Source: JACDBE01 sp963714055 (GTDB lineage Bacteria; Actinomycetota; Acidimicrobiia; Spongiisociales; UBA5794). Taken from it: 64,000 nucleotides of DNA. Positions 55,182 through 62,620 of the stretch are shown here, in pieces (the first letter of the stretch is position 1; each line of letters begins with the position of its first letter). A program made the translations under genes and the position numbers. The notes beneath the pieces are model-generated. The model did not search any database. It was not told the origin of the DNA and saw only the letters and a program-made list of their open reading frames with translations. The stretch lies in contig OY970227.1 of assembly GCA_963714055.1 (NCBI GenBank), positions 496,001-560,000 of the forward strand, written 5' to 3'.

Positions 55182-55259
55182 CTCGACCTGGCCGGAGCTT
55201 GCCCCACCCCTCTTCCCGTTGTCACGGGGCAGGGCCCCCGTCTGCCTCGGGAAGAGACC
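55182..55259 (-). promoter_or_regulatory. 78-bp conserved upstream element, copy B
   Basis: Same length as copy A, about ten differences in 78. CTTCCCG/CGGGAAG dyad and CCCCGTGACA core kept. Ends 17 bp before the ATG of the membrane protein; the SD (GGAGG) follows directly. Confidence 0.78.
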
Positions 55260-55326
55260 AGGAAGAGCCGGACTCCGGTGACGCTTCGGCGAATCCAGGC
55301 TGTGAATCCAGGGAGAGGTCGTCGCG

Positions 55327-57042
55327 CTACCCGGCGATGGCGGAGGACATGATGCCGGGGATGTGGCGGGGCGAGCCGTCGGTGGCGTACCGGACCAGCC
55401 GGCGGGCGGTGGTCAGCCCGGTCCGGTTGGTCGGGAACCACGGTGGCCGGACCGCCAGGTTGAGCCCGCCCCCCTTCCAGGAGCGCTGGGCCAGGAAGAA
55501 CGGTCCGGTGACCACCGCCTTCTCCGGGTTGTCGAACATGAGGGCGTTGTGCACCACGCCTGCACCGCTCCCAATGGCGTCACGCCGGTTGCCCGGGTAG
55601 GCGCCCCATGGGAGCCGCGGCTGGCCGAACCCGAACCCGGTCCAGGTGTTGACGGCGACGCAGCCGTAGCGGAGGTCGGTCACCGCCGAGGTGAACCGCT
55701 CCCCCAGCTTCGATGCCGTCTCCGGATGGATGAGGAGGTTCGCCCCCAGGGTGCCGTGTAGCCGCTGGTTGGCGAAGTGGACGGCGGCGGCGAGGAAGTC
55801 GGCCGGGTCGCGGTGTGGGAGCCGGGTGGAGGCGAGCACGGAGGCGAACACCTCCTCGGTGAACACCGGGTGCGGGTCTCCGGCGGGAACGTTGCGCAGG
55901 TGGGCCCGGGGAGGCTCCCCGCCGAGCAACGCCACGTCGCCGTGGCTGTCGATGGCCGCGTCGCAGCGGTCCTCGGCGCCCGGGTAGTAGGCGGAGCGGG
56001 CGGGGAGGGCTGCGATGGTCTGCTCGATCCGGTCGACGAAGGCGTCGGTGCGGTCCCACCCGTCGGGGAGGATCATCACCTGGGCGGCGATGCAGTTGAA
56101 GCCGGCGTTCTGCAACTTGGCGGTGGCGACCAGCTCGGCCTGGAAGCTGAGGTCGGCGTCAGTCCACGGCCCGGGGACGACGATGAGCGGGCTCACCCCG
56201 CCGAGCTCGCTGCTGATCGGCTTGGCGAGCAGCGGCTGGTCGGCTGCGCGCCGGCGACGGCCCTCCTCGCCCGGGCCGAACACGATCGTGTTGAACGTCT
56301 CTTCGCTGCCGGTGATGTGCACGGTGTCCACACCGGGGTGCGCCACAAGGCCGGCGCCGACGTCACCCCCGCCGTACACGATGCGCAGGAAGCCGGGCTC
56401 GATCAGCGGCTCGAACATCCTCTCGAAGATGGCGGCCAGGTAGTCGAGCACCGGGCTCATCTTGACCACCACCACCTGGCCTTCGACGAACAGCTTGTAG
56501 AGCGCGTCGAGCGCCGGGATGGCGGAGATGTTGCCGGCGCCGAGCACCACACAGACCTTGCCCTCCGGCTCCGGCTCCCGGTAGAAGGCGCCGGTCTGGC
56601 TGCCCAGCGGGGTGGCCCGGTGCTCGGGGCCGATCCACACCTCGCCCGTGTACCCCGAGAAGAGCAGCCGCTCGGTGAGCCCGACCGGGACCGAGTTCAC
56701 CAGGATGCGCCCACCGGGCCCGGGCGACACCCAGTCAGGGTCGAACGTCGTCTCGCCGCGCCACAGCCGGGCTATCGACTGGTGCAGGGCGGCAACAGTG
56801 AGGAGCGTGGTGTACGGGCCTCCCAGCCACTCCTCACCTGCGGTCGGGCTGTCCACCGGGATCCCCTTGGCGACCGCCCCGGCGGCACCCCAGGCGTCGG
56901 CGACCGCCCCGATCCGCCGGCGGAGGTCGCTCAGGATGCTCAGCCTGCGGGGGTGGGCGAGGCGGGCCCACTCGTCCTTGTGCGCCGTCAGCACGTCGAC
57001 CGCTTCGTCGAGCTGGGTCGGGGTGCTGGCACGGGGAGTCAC
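55327..57042 (-). CDS. Aldehyde dehydrogenase-family protein
   Basis: 571 residues. ALDH fold with VCVVLGAGNISAIPALDALY (NAD loop), VDTVHITGSEETFNTIVFG, catalytic Glu in SSELGGVSPLIVVPGPWTD and Cys in LQNAGFNCIAAQVMI. Longer than usual ALDHs by about 70 residues at both ends, and the Cys context (NCIAAQ) is unusual, so substrate or even activity is open. The next gene on the same strand, the thioesterase, is upstream (43 bp). No frameshift. Confidence 0.87.
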   Translation of the reverse strand: MTPRASTPTQLDEAVDVLTAHKDEWARLAHPRRLSILSDLRRRIGAVADAWGAAGAVAKGIPVDSPTAGEEWLGGPYTTLLTVAALHQSIARLWRGETTFDPDWVSPGPGGRILVNSVPVGLTERLLFSGYTGEVWIGPEHRATPLGSQTGAFYREPEPEGKVCVVLGAGNISAIPALDALYKLFVEGQVVVVKMSPVLDYLAAIFERMFEPLIEPGFLRIVYGGGDVGAGLVAHPGVDTVHITGSEETFNTIVFGPGEEGRRRRAADQPLLAKPISSELGGVSPLIVVPGPWTDADLSFQAELVATAKLQNAGFNCIAAQVMILPDGWDRTDAFVDRIEQTIAALPARSAYYPGAEDRCDAAIDSHGDVALLGGEPPRAHLRNVPAGDPHPVFTEEVFASVLASTRLPHRDPADFLAAAVHFANQRLHGTLGANLLIHPETASKLGERFTSAVTDLRYGCVAVNTWTGFGFGQPRLPWGAYPGNRRDAIGSGAGVVHNALMFDNPEKAVVTGPFFLAQRSWKGGGLNLAVRPPWFPTNRTGLTTARRLVRYATDGSPRHIPGIMSSAIAG

Positions 57043-57084
57043 CGGCAGAACGATAGGGCCGGTCGCCGCCGCCGGGTGACCGTC

Positions 57085-57486
57085 CTACCCGGCGACGTAG
57101 CGGGCGAGGGCGACGTCCATGCCCTCCGGCAGGCGGACCGGCCGCCCGTCCCGGTTGGTGGCGACCACCACGATCTCCTGTTCGGCGATCACCTCGCCGC
57201 CACGACGCATCGTCTGCCGCCACCGGCTCGACGCCCGCCTGATCTGAGCCACCTCGGTTTCGACCTCGAGCTCGTCGCCGGAGCCGGCCGAGGCGAGGTA
57301 CCGGACGTGCAACTCGCCGACCACCAGCTGGTAGCCCCGCTCCAGCAGCGGCCCGATCCCCATGCCGACCTCTTCGAGCAACTCGATGCGGGCCACCTCG
57401 AAGTACTGGATGTAGGCGGCGTGGTTGACGTGGTCGTACGGGTCTAGCTCGTAGAAGCGGACCTTGATCCGGGTGCGGTGGCTCAT
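57085..57486 (-). CDS. Acyl-CoA thioesterase, 4HBT/YbgC type
   Basis: 133 residues, ATG 57486. Hot-dog fold: KVRFYELDPYDHVNHAAYIQ (the Asp/His site of the family), FEVARIELLEEVGMGI, VVGELHVRYLASAGSGDELE, EIVVVATNRDGRPVRLPEGM. Hydrolyses acyl-CoA, probably short or aromatic. 10 bp after the TrmL gene on the same strand; upstream of the aldehyde dehydrogenase. Confidence 0.92.
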   Translation of the reverse strand: MSHRTRIKVRFYELDPYDHVNHAAYIQYFEVARIELLEEVGMGIGPLLERGYQLVVGELHVRYLASAGSGDELEVETEVAQIRRASSRWRQTMRRGGEVIAEQEIVVVATNRDGRPVRLPEGMDVALARYVAG

Positions 57487-57496
57487 CGGCACGAAA

Positions 57497-57973
57497 TTAA
57501 CGGGTCCCATTGGTGGCGCCGGGGAAGCCCAGCCTCCGCCAACCGTCGTAGACGACGACGGCGACGGCGTTGGCGAGGTTGAGGCTCCTGCCGGCGGGAG
57601 TGACCGGGATGCGCACCGTGGCGGTCACCGCGGGATGGGCGAGCAGCTCTTCGGGTAGGCCGCCGGACTCGGCGCCGAAGAGCAAGGCGTCGCCGACGGC
57701 GTGGTCGACGGTGTCGTAGCGCACCGCCCCCTTCCCGGTGTAGGCGTAGAGCCGAGCAGGAGCAAGGGCCTCGACCATCGCCTCGAAGTCGGCGTGCTCG
57801 GTGACGGTGGCCCGCTCCCGGTAGTCGAGCCCGGCGCGGCGCACCCGGCGCTCGTCGAGCTCGAACCCGAGCGGGTGAACCAGGTGGAGCCGGCAACCGG
57901 TGTTGACCGACAGCCTCATGAGGTTCCCGGTGTTGGGGGCGATCTCGGGCCGGTGGAGGACGACGTCGAACAG
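57497..57973 (-). CDS. trmL: tRNA (cytidine(34)-2'-O)-methyltransferase
   Basis: 158 residues. SPOUT fold: LFDVVLHRPEIAPNTGNLMR at the start, LHLVHPLGFELDERRVRRAG, LLFGAESGGLPEELLAHPAV and knot end IPVTPAGRSLNLANAVAVVV. Methylates the wobble base of tRNA-Leu. No ATG/GTG/TTG lies at the expected place: the frame begins at a CTG (57973), 9 bp after the stop of the acyl-CoA dehydrogenase. CTG start or an unseen error. Confidence 0.9.
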   Translation of the reverse strand: MFDVVLHRPEIAPNTGNLMRLSVNTGCRLHLVHPLGFELDERRVRRAGLDYRERATVTEHADFEAMVEALAPARLYAYTGKGAVRYDTVDHAVGDALLFGAESGGLPEELLAHPAVTATVRIPVTPAGRSLNLANAVAVVVYDGWRRLGFPGATNGTR

Positions 57974-57981
57974 GTGACCGC

Positions 57982-59631
57982 TCAGCCGGGGACCGCCTTG
58001 GCGGAGATGGCGGCGGTGTCGACACCGGTGGGCAGCGTCCCGTAGAGGTGCCCACCGCCACCGGCGACCCGGGTGGCGATGAAGGCCTCGGCCACCACCG
58101 GATCGGCGTGGCGGACCAGCAGCGATGCCGCCAGCACGGCCGCCATCGAGCCGGCCAGCCGGCGGGCGTCCCCCTCGACCCCGGCGCCGCCTCGCATCAC
58201 CCTGGCGAGGTCGTCGATGGCGCCATCGAGCGCGGAATCCGCCCCCCTGGTGACCTCGACCTCGGACATCAGCGCCGCGACGGTCTCCGGCCAAGTCTGC
58301 TGCGCCCTCAGCACGTCGAGGGCGATGACGTTCCCCGAGCCCTCCCAGATGGCATTGAGCGGCGACTCGCGCAAGAGGCGGGGCATGATCGACTCCTCGA
58401 CGTAGCCGTTGCCGCCGAGGCACTCCATCGCCTCGTGCACCACTTCGGTGCACCGCTTGGTCACCCAGTACTTGGCCACCGGGGTGACGATCCGCCGCAG
58501 CGCCGCCTCGTGCTCGTCCTGTCCGGCGCGGTCGAAGGTGGCCGCCGTCCTGGCCATCAACGCCTCGGCGGCCTCGACCTCCACCTCGAGGTCGGCGACC
58601 ACATTGGCCATCAGCGGCTTGTCGATGAGCACCGAGCCGAAGGCGCGCCGGTGGGCCACGTGGTGGGCGGCCTGGGCGACCGCCTGCCGCATCAACGCCG
58701 CCGAGCCGGTGACGCAGTCGAGCCTGGTTACGTTGACCATCTCGAGGATGGTGGCAACGCCCCTCCCCTCCTCCCCCACCATGCGGGCCCATGCCCCGTC
58801 GAGCTCGATCTCGGCCGAGGCGTTCGACCGGTTGCCCAGCTTGTCCTTCAGCCGCAAGATGTGCAGGGTGTTGCGCTCCCCGTCGGGGGTCCACCGGGGA
58901 ACCAGGAAACACGACAGCCCCGCCGGTGCCCTGGCCAGCATGAGGAAGGCGTCGTTCATCGGCGCCGAGGTGAACCACTTGTGCCCGGTGAGGAGGTACC
59001 CGGCGCCGGGGCCACCGCCGTCGACCGGAACCGCCGCAGTGGTGTTGGACCGGACGTCGGAGCCGCCCTGCTTCTCGGTCATCCCCATCCCGACCAGCAC
59101 CCCGGCCTTCTTCTCCGCAGGCAGGGAAGCAGGGTCGTAGGTGCGGGAGAGGAGACGAGGCTCCCACTCGGCGGCGACGTCGGGTTGGAGGCGGAGCGTC
59201 GGCACCGCAGCGGTGGTCATCGAGATCGGGCACCAGTGGCCGGCTTCCACCTGTGAGGCCACGTAGGTGAGCGCCGCCCGTTCCACGAATCCATGTGGGC
59301 TCGGTCCCGACCGTGCTTCCCAGGGCATCGAGTGGAGCCCTCCCGAAACGGCGAGGTCGAGCAGCCGGTGCCACGCCGGGTGGAACTCCACCTCGTCGAT
59401 CCGGTGCCCGTACCGGTCGTGGGTGTGGAGCAGCGGCGGATTGCGGTTCGCCAGGAACCCCAGCTCGATCACATCGGCGGAGCCCATGAGGCGACCGTGC
59501 TCGACCAGGCGGGCGTGGTCGGCCCCGGGTGCGAACTGCTCGACCAGCGCAGGCAGCAGCGGGTCGGTGGCGTAGAGGTTGTAGTCGACCAGCGGCGGCG
59601 GCTGGTTCTCGACGGTGTGGGTCGCCGGCAT
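57982..59631 (-). CDS. Acyl-CoA dehydrogenase, AidB type
   Basis: 549 residues. GMTEKQGGSDVRSNTTAAVP and LLTGHKWFTSAPMNDAFLML for FAD and substrate, LGGNGYVEESIMPRLLRESP and IWEGSGNVIALDVLRA at the C terminus, and the extended N-terminal domain typical of the isovaleryl-CoA/AidB branch. AidB protects DNA from alkylation; the dehydrogenase role is also possible. First gene of the four-gene leftward run with TrmL, thioesterase and ALDH. Upstream lies the 425-bp repeat-bearing gap. Confidence 0.92.
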   Translation of the reverse strand: MPATHTVENQPPPLVDYNLYATDPLLPALVEQFAPGADHARLVEHGRLMGSADVIELGFLANRNPPLLHTHDRYGHRIDEVEFHPAWHRLLDLAVSGGLHSMPWEARSGPSPHGFVERAALTYVASQVEAGHWCPISMTTAAVPTLRLQPDVAAEWEPRLLSRTYDPASLPAEKKAGVLVGMGMTEKQGGSDVRSNTTAAVPVDGGGPGAGYLLTGHKWFTSAPMNDAFLMLARAPAGLSCFLVPRWTPDGERNTLHILRLKDKLGNRSNASAEIELDGAWARMVGEEGRGVATILEMVNVTRLDCVTGSAALMRQAVAQAAHHVAHRRAFGSVLIDKPLMANVVADLEVEVEAAEALMARTAATFDRAGQDEHEAALRRIVTPVAKYWVTKRCTEVVHEAMECLGGNGYVEESIMPRLLRESPLNAIWEGSGNVIALDVLRAQQTWPETVAALMSEVEVTRGADSALDGAIDDLARVMRGGAGVEGDARRLAGSMAAVLAASLLVRHADPVVAEAFIATRVAGGGGHLYGTLPTGVDTAAISAKAVPG

Positions 59632-59820
59632 GTCCCGAGCCTACGACGCCGTGCCGGACGCCGGACCGGTTGCGGAGCCGTGCAAGGCACGCCAGCTACG
59701 CCGCCCGACGCACCGCTCTACCCGGGTCGGCGCAGCGTCGAGAGGTGCCTGGGGTCACCACGGGCCGCTGACTGTCGTAACCACGGTCACCACCGTCGGG
59801 ACGGCGATCGACTGAATTCC

Positions 59821-59867
59821 CCGAACCTGAGGCCCTGGCATATCGCACCGATAGGTAATTGCATCAC
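59821..59867 (+). repeat. Dispersed palindromic intergenic repeat, copy 3 (diverged)
   Basis: CCGAACCTGAGGCCCTGGCA, then TATCGCACCGATAGGTAATT. Palindrome arm partly lost. One of two copies in the 59632-60056 gap, which holds no gene I can support. Confidence 0.72.
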
Positions 59868-59944
59868 GTACGGGGACGACCGCGGTCGGCCGCGCACTCG
59901 AGACAATCGCGCACCGCTCCGGTGTCTGAGGTCCTCAGGTTCAA

Positions 59945-59992
59945 CATCAGGCGATCACCTATCGCTCCGAAGGGTCAGGACCTCAGGTTCGC
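59945..59992 (-). repeat. Dispersed palindromic intergenic repeat, copy 4
   Basis: On the + strand: ATCAGGCGATCACCTATCGC, then TCCGAAGGGTCAGGACCTCA. Inverted relative to copy 3, and preceded at 59924 by a partial repeat CTGAGGTCCTCAGGTT. Ends 64 bp before the next gene. Confidence 0.8.
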
Positions 59993-60056
59993 CGCGGTTT
60001 CGGCTCGAACGACGTCCCGTCAAACAGTGCTCGGACGCCGGGTGCATCATGGGGAG

Positions 60057-60878
60057 ATGCCCATCGCACCGACACGGCCCATCCGGGTCGCCGCCCAGCT
60101 CCACCCACAGCATGGCGCCTACCACGACATCAGGCGGGCCGCCGCCGAGGCGGAGCAGCTCGGCTACGACATCGTCTACAACTGGGACCACTTCTACCCG
60201 CTGTACGGCGACCCCGACGGGGCGCACCTCGAGTGCTGGACCGTGCTCGCCGCTCTCGCCGAAGCGACCGAGCGCATCGAGATCGGCCCCCTGGTCGCCT
60301 GCAACTCCTACCGCAACCCCCACCTCGTCGCCGACATGGCCCGCACCATCGACCATGTCTCGACGGGACGGTTCATCCTCGGCCTCGGGTCGGGCTGGGC
60401 GCGGCGGGACTACGACGAGTACGGGTACCCGTTCGGGACCCGGGCGTCGAGGCTGCGCCACCTGGAGCGCAACCTGCCCGAGATCGAGCGCCGGCTGGGA
60501 GCGCTCAATCCGCCCCCGGTGCGGAAGATGCCGATACTCATCGCCGGGACCGGCGAGCAGATCACCCTCAAGCTGGTGGCGCGCCACGCCGACTCCTGGC
60601 ACGCCTCCTTCCCGGAGCACCCCGACGAGCTCGCCCCCAAGGTGGAGGTGCTGCTGCGGTGGTGCCAAGCGGAAGGACGGGATCCCGCAGCTATCGAACG
60701 GGGCCTCGGCGTCGAGCCCGACGACCTCGGCCGCTTCCTCGGGTCGGATGCCGACAGCTACGTCGCCATGGGCTTCACCCAGTTCACGCTCGGCTTCAAC
60801 GGCCCCGACTGGAAGGTGGACGCAGGGGCCGACTGGCTCGCCTGGCGGGACGACAGGAACCGCGGCGTCACCGGCTGA
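60057..60878 (+). CDS. LLM-class F420-dependent oxidoreductase-like protein
   Basis: 273 residues. Luciferase-like TIM barrel: VAAQLHPQHGAYHDIRRAAA, GYDIVYNWDHFYPLYGDP, RIEIGPLVACNSYRNPHLVA, GRFILGLGSGWARRDYDEYG. F420 rather than FMN use is likely in this lineage, but is not proven by sequence. Start ATG 60057 with GGGGAG right before it. The 3' end overlaps the convergent Idi gene by 11 bases. Confidence 0.9.
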   Translation: MPIAPTRPIRVAAQLHPQHGAYHDIRRAAAEAEQLGYDIVYNWDHFYPLYGDPDGAHLECWTVLAALAEATERIEIGPLVACNSYRNPHLVADMARTIDHVSTGRFILGLGSGWARRDYDEYGYPFGTRASRLRHLERNLPEIERRLGALNPPPVRKMPILIAGTGEQITLKLVARHADSWHASFPEHPDELAPKVEVLLRWCQAEGRDPAAIERGLGVEPDDLGRFLGSDADSYVAMGFTQFTLGFNGPDWKVDAGADWLAWRDDRNRGVTG

Positions 60879-61374
60879 CGAGCGAGAGCGCAGGCGCCAG
60901 CCACGGGGTGTAGCGCTCGGGGCGGACGGTCACGTCGGCGGCGAGGGCGTCGATCGATACCCATTGCCAACCGTCCACCTCGGCCGGATTCGGCGAAGGG
61001 TCGCCGTGGTGACGCCCGACCAGGACGTGGTCCAGCTCGTGCTCGACGAGGCCGCTGACCGGGTCCTCGGCCCGGTACAAGAAGGTCCCGACGTCGTCGA
61101 GGGGCACCCTCAGCCCCATCTCCTCGACCAGCCGGCGGCTGCCGGCGGTCAGCACGTCCTCGTCCGGACGGGGGTGGCTGCAGCAGCTGTTCGACCACAG
61201 CCCGCCGAAGTGGTGTTTGCGTGACGACCGGCGCTGGAGGAGCGTGTTCCCCTCACCGTCGACCACGAACACCGAGAACGCCAGGTGCAGCCGGCCACCG
61301 TGGCGGTGGGCGGCCAGCTTCTCTTCGCTGCCCAGAACCCGACCGGCCTCGTCGACCAGGACGACTCGCTCCAT
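60868..61374 (-). CDS. idi: Isopentenyl-diphosphate delta-isomerase, type 1
   Basis: 168 residues. Nudix-like type 1 Idi with the catalytic Cys in LWSNSCCSHPRPDEDVLTAG, RRLVEEMGLRVPLDD and Glu pair in VSGLVEHELDHVLVGRH; HLAFSVFVVDGEGNTLLQRR. Interconverts IPP and DMAPP in isoprenoid synthesis. Not part of an obvious operon. Full length for the family. Confidence 0.95.
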   Translation of the reverse strand: MERVVLVDEAGRVLGSEEKLAAHRHGGRLHLAFSVFVVDGEGNTLLQRRSSRKHHFGGLWSNSCCSHPRPDEDVLTAGSRRLVEEMGLRVPLDDVGTFLYRAEDPVSGLVEHELDHVLVGRHHGDPSPNPAEVDGWQWVSIDALAADVTVRPERYTPWLAPALSLVSR

Positions 61375-61418
61375 CGCCGGGCAATCTAGGGAAGGTGCTC
61401 TGCCGCCCGCTCGCCTTC

Positions 61419-61592
61419 CTACCGCGGGTGACGGGACTTGGACCGCGGGCTGCGACCGGCGTCGCCGACCGCCCTGGACAGGAGGAACTCGATCTGGGCG
61501 TTGACGCTACGCAGGTCGTCGGCGGCCCACTTCTCCAGGGCGGCGTGGAGTTTCGGGTCGATCCTGAGCAGGAAGCTCTTCCGCTCGGCCAT
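61419..61592 (-). CDS. Small ribbon-helix-helix (Arc-like) DNA-binding protein
   Basis: 57 residues, ATG 61592. KSFLLRIDPKLHAALEKWAA, DDLRSVNAQIEFLLSRAVGD: one beta strand and two helices of the MetJ/Arc fold, with a basic tail. It starts 3 bases after the stop of the SPFH gene, so the two form an operon; Arc-type proteins in such pairs often repress their own promoter. A perfect dyad is found before the SPFH gene. Confidence 0.82.
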   Translation of the reverse strand: MAERKSFLLRIDPKLHAALEKWAADDLRSVNAQIEFLLSRAVGDAGRSPRSKSRHPR

Positions 61593-61595
61593 CGG

Positions 61596-62462
61596 CTACT
61601 GGTAGAGCGTGCCGGCGTTGAGGACCGGTTGGGCGGCGTGCTCGCTGCAGAGGACGACCAGCAGGTTGGAGACCATGGCGGCCTTGCGCTCCTCGTCGAG
61701 CTCGACGATCCCCTGGCTGCTCAACATCTCCAAGGCGTGCTCGACCATTCCGACGGCGCCCTCGACGATCCGTCGCCTCGCCGCCACCACCGCCTCCGCC
61801 TGCTGGCGACGCAGCATGTCTGCCGCGATCTCCGGGGCGTAGGCGAGCCGGCGCAACTGGCTGCGGATCACCTCCAGGCCGGCCATGGTCAGCTGCTCCT
61901 GGAGCTCCGTGTGCAGCGAGGCCGTCACCTCGTCGGCGTCGGCCCGCAGCGAGTGCTGACCCTCCTCGTACGCATCGTACGGATAGAGCGAAGCCATGTG
62001 GCGGACGGCGGTCTCGGTCTGGATCCTCACGTAGTCCTCGTAGTCCTCGACGGAGAAGGCCGCCCGTGCCGTGTCGGCGACCCGCCACACGATCACCGCG
62101 GCGACCTCGATCGGGTTGCCGTTGGCATCGTTCACCTTCAGCGTCTCGCTGTCGAAGTTCTGCACCCGCACGCTGATGGCGCGGCGATTGGTCAACGGCC
62201 AGGTCCACCACACCCCGTTCCGGCTGATCGTGCCCAGGTAACGGCCGAAGAAGAGCACGACCTTCGAGATGTTGGGGTCGTTGACCAGGAAGCCGGTCGC
62301 TACCAGGACGCCGACGACGATCAGCAGGACGCCGAGAACGACGTGCCACACCTGGAGATCGGCGGCATTCGCCACCAGCAGCCAGATGCCGCCGCCCAGC
62401 AACGCCAGGTCCACCAGGATCATCAGCAACCCGTTGACGGCGACGGCCTCGCGCTCCTGCAT
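61596..62462 (-). CDS. SPFH/band 7 domain membrane protein
   Basis: 288 residues. Two N-terminal membrane segments (LLMILVDLALLGGGIWLLVA, VLGVLLIVVGVLVATGFLVN), SPFH domain (VVLFFGRYLGTISRNGVWWT, VRVQNFDSETLKVNDANGNP, RRLAYAPEIAADMLRRQQAE), and a C-terminal helical part. Membrane microdomain or stress role. ATG 62462 is chosen, since the GGAGG SD lies 5 bases before it and overlaps the alternative start at 62474. Confidence 0.92.
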   Translation of the reverse strand: MQEREAVAVNGLLMILVDLALLGGGIWLLVANAADLQVWHVVLGVLLIVVGVLVATGFLVNDPNISKVVLFFGRYLGTISRNGVWWTWPLTNRRAISVRVQNFDSETLKVNDANGNPIEVAAVIVWRVADTARAAFSVEDYEDYVRIQTETAVRHMASLYPYDAYEEGQHSLRADADEVTASLHTELQEQLTMAGLEVIRSQLRRLAYAPEIAADMLRRQQAEAVVAARRRIVEGAVGMVEHALEMLSSQGIVELDEERKAAMVSNLLVVLCSEHAAQPVLNAGTLYQ

Positions 62463-62486
62463 CACAACCTCCATTGTCGAGCGACC

Positions 62487-62503
62487 GATATCACAATGAT
62501 ATC
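62487..62503. promoter_or_regulatory. Perfect palindromic operator GATATCA-CAA-TGATATC
   Basis: 7-bp arms, 3-bp centre, 24 bp before the SPFH start. AT-rich in a GC-rich region. Proposed site for the Arc-like protein of the operon (inference). Confidence 0.72.
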
Positions 62504-62537
62504 ACCCACGACCGGGAGAGCCGGCCGTGACCGACGC

Positions 62538-62572
62538 GTGAAAGGGGGCGGCACTCGGGCCGCCCCCTTCAC
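62538..62572. terminator. GC-rich stem-loop terminator
   Basis: GTGAAAGGGGGCGGC / GCCGCCCCCTTCAC, 14 bp with one bulged A and a 6-base loop. Placed 48 bp after the M28 peptidase stop and before the SPFH promoter; separates the two leftward units. Confidence 0.8.
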
Positions 62573-62620
62573 TCAGCCGATCTGACGACGGGCTTTGGCG
62601 CTCCCGTCGCCGAGTAGGCC

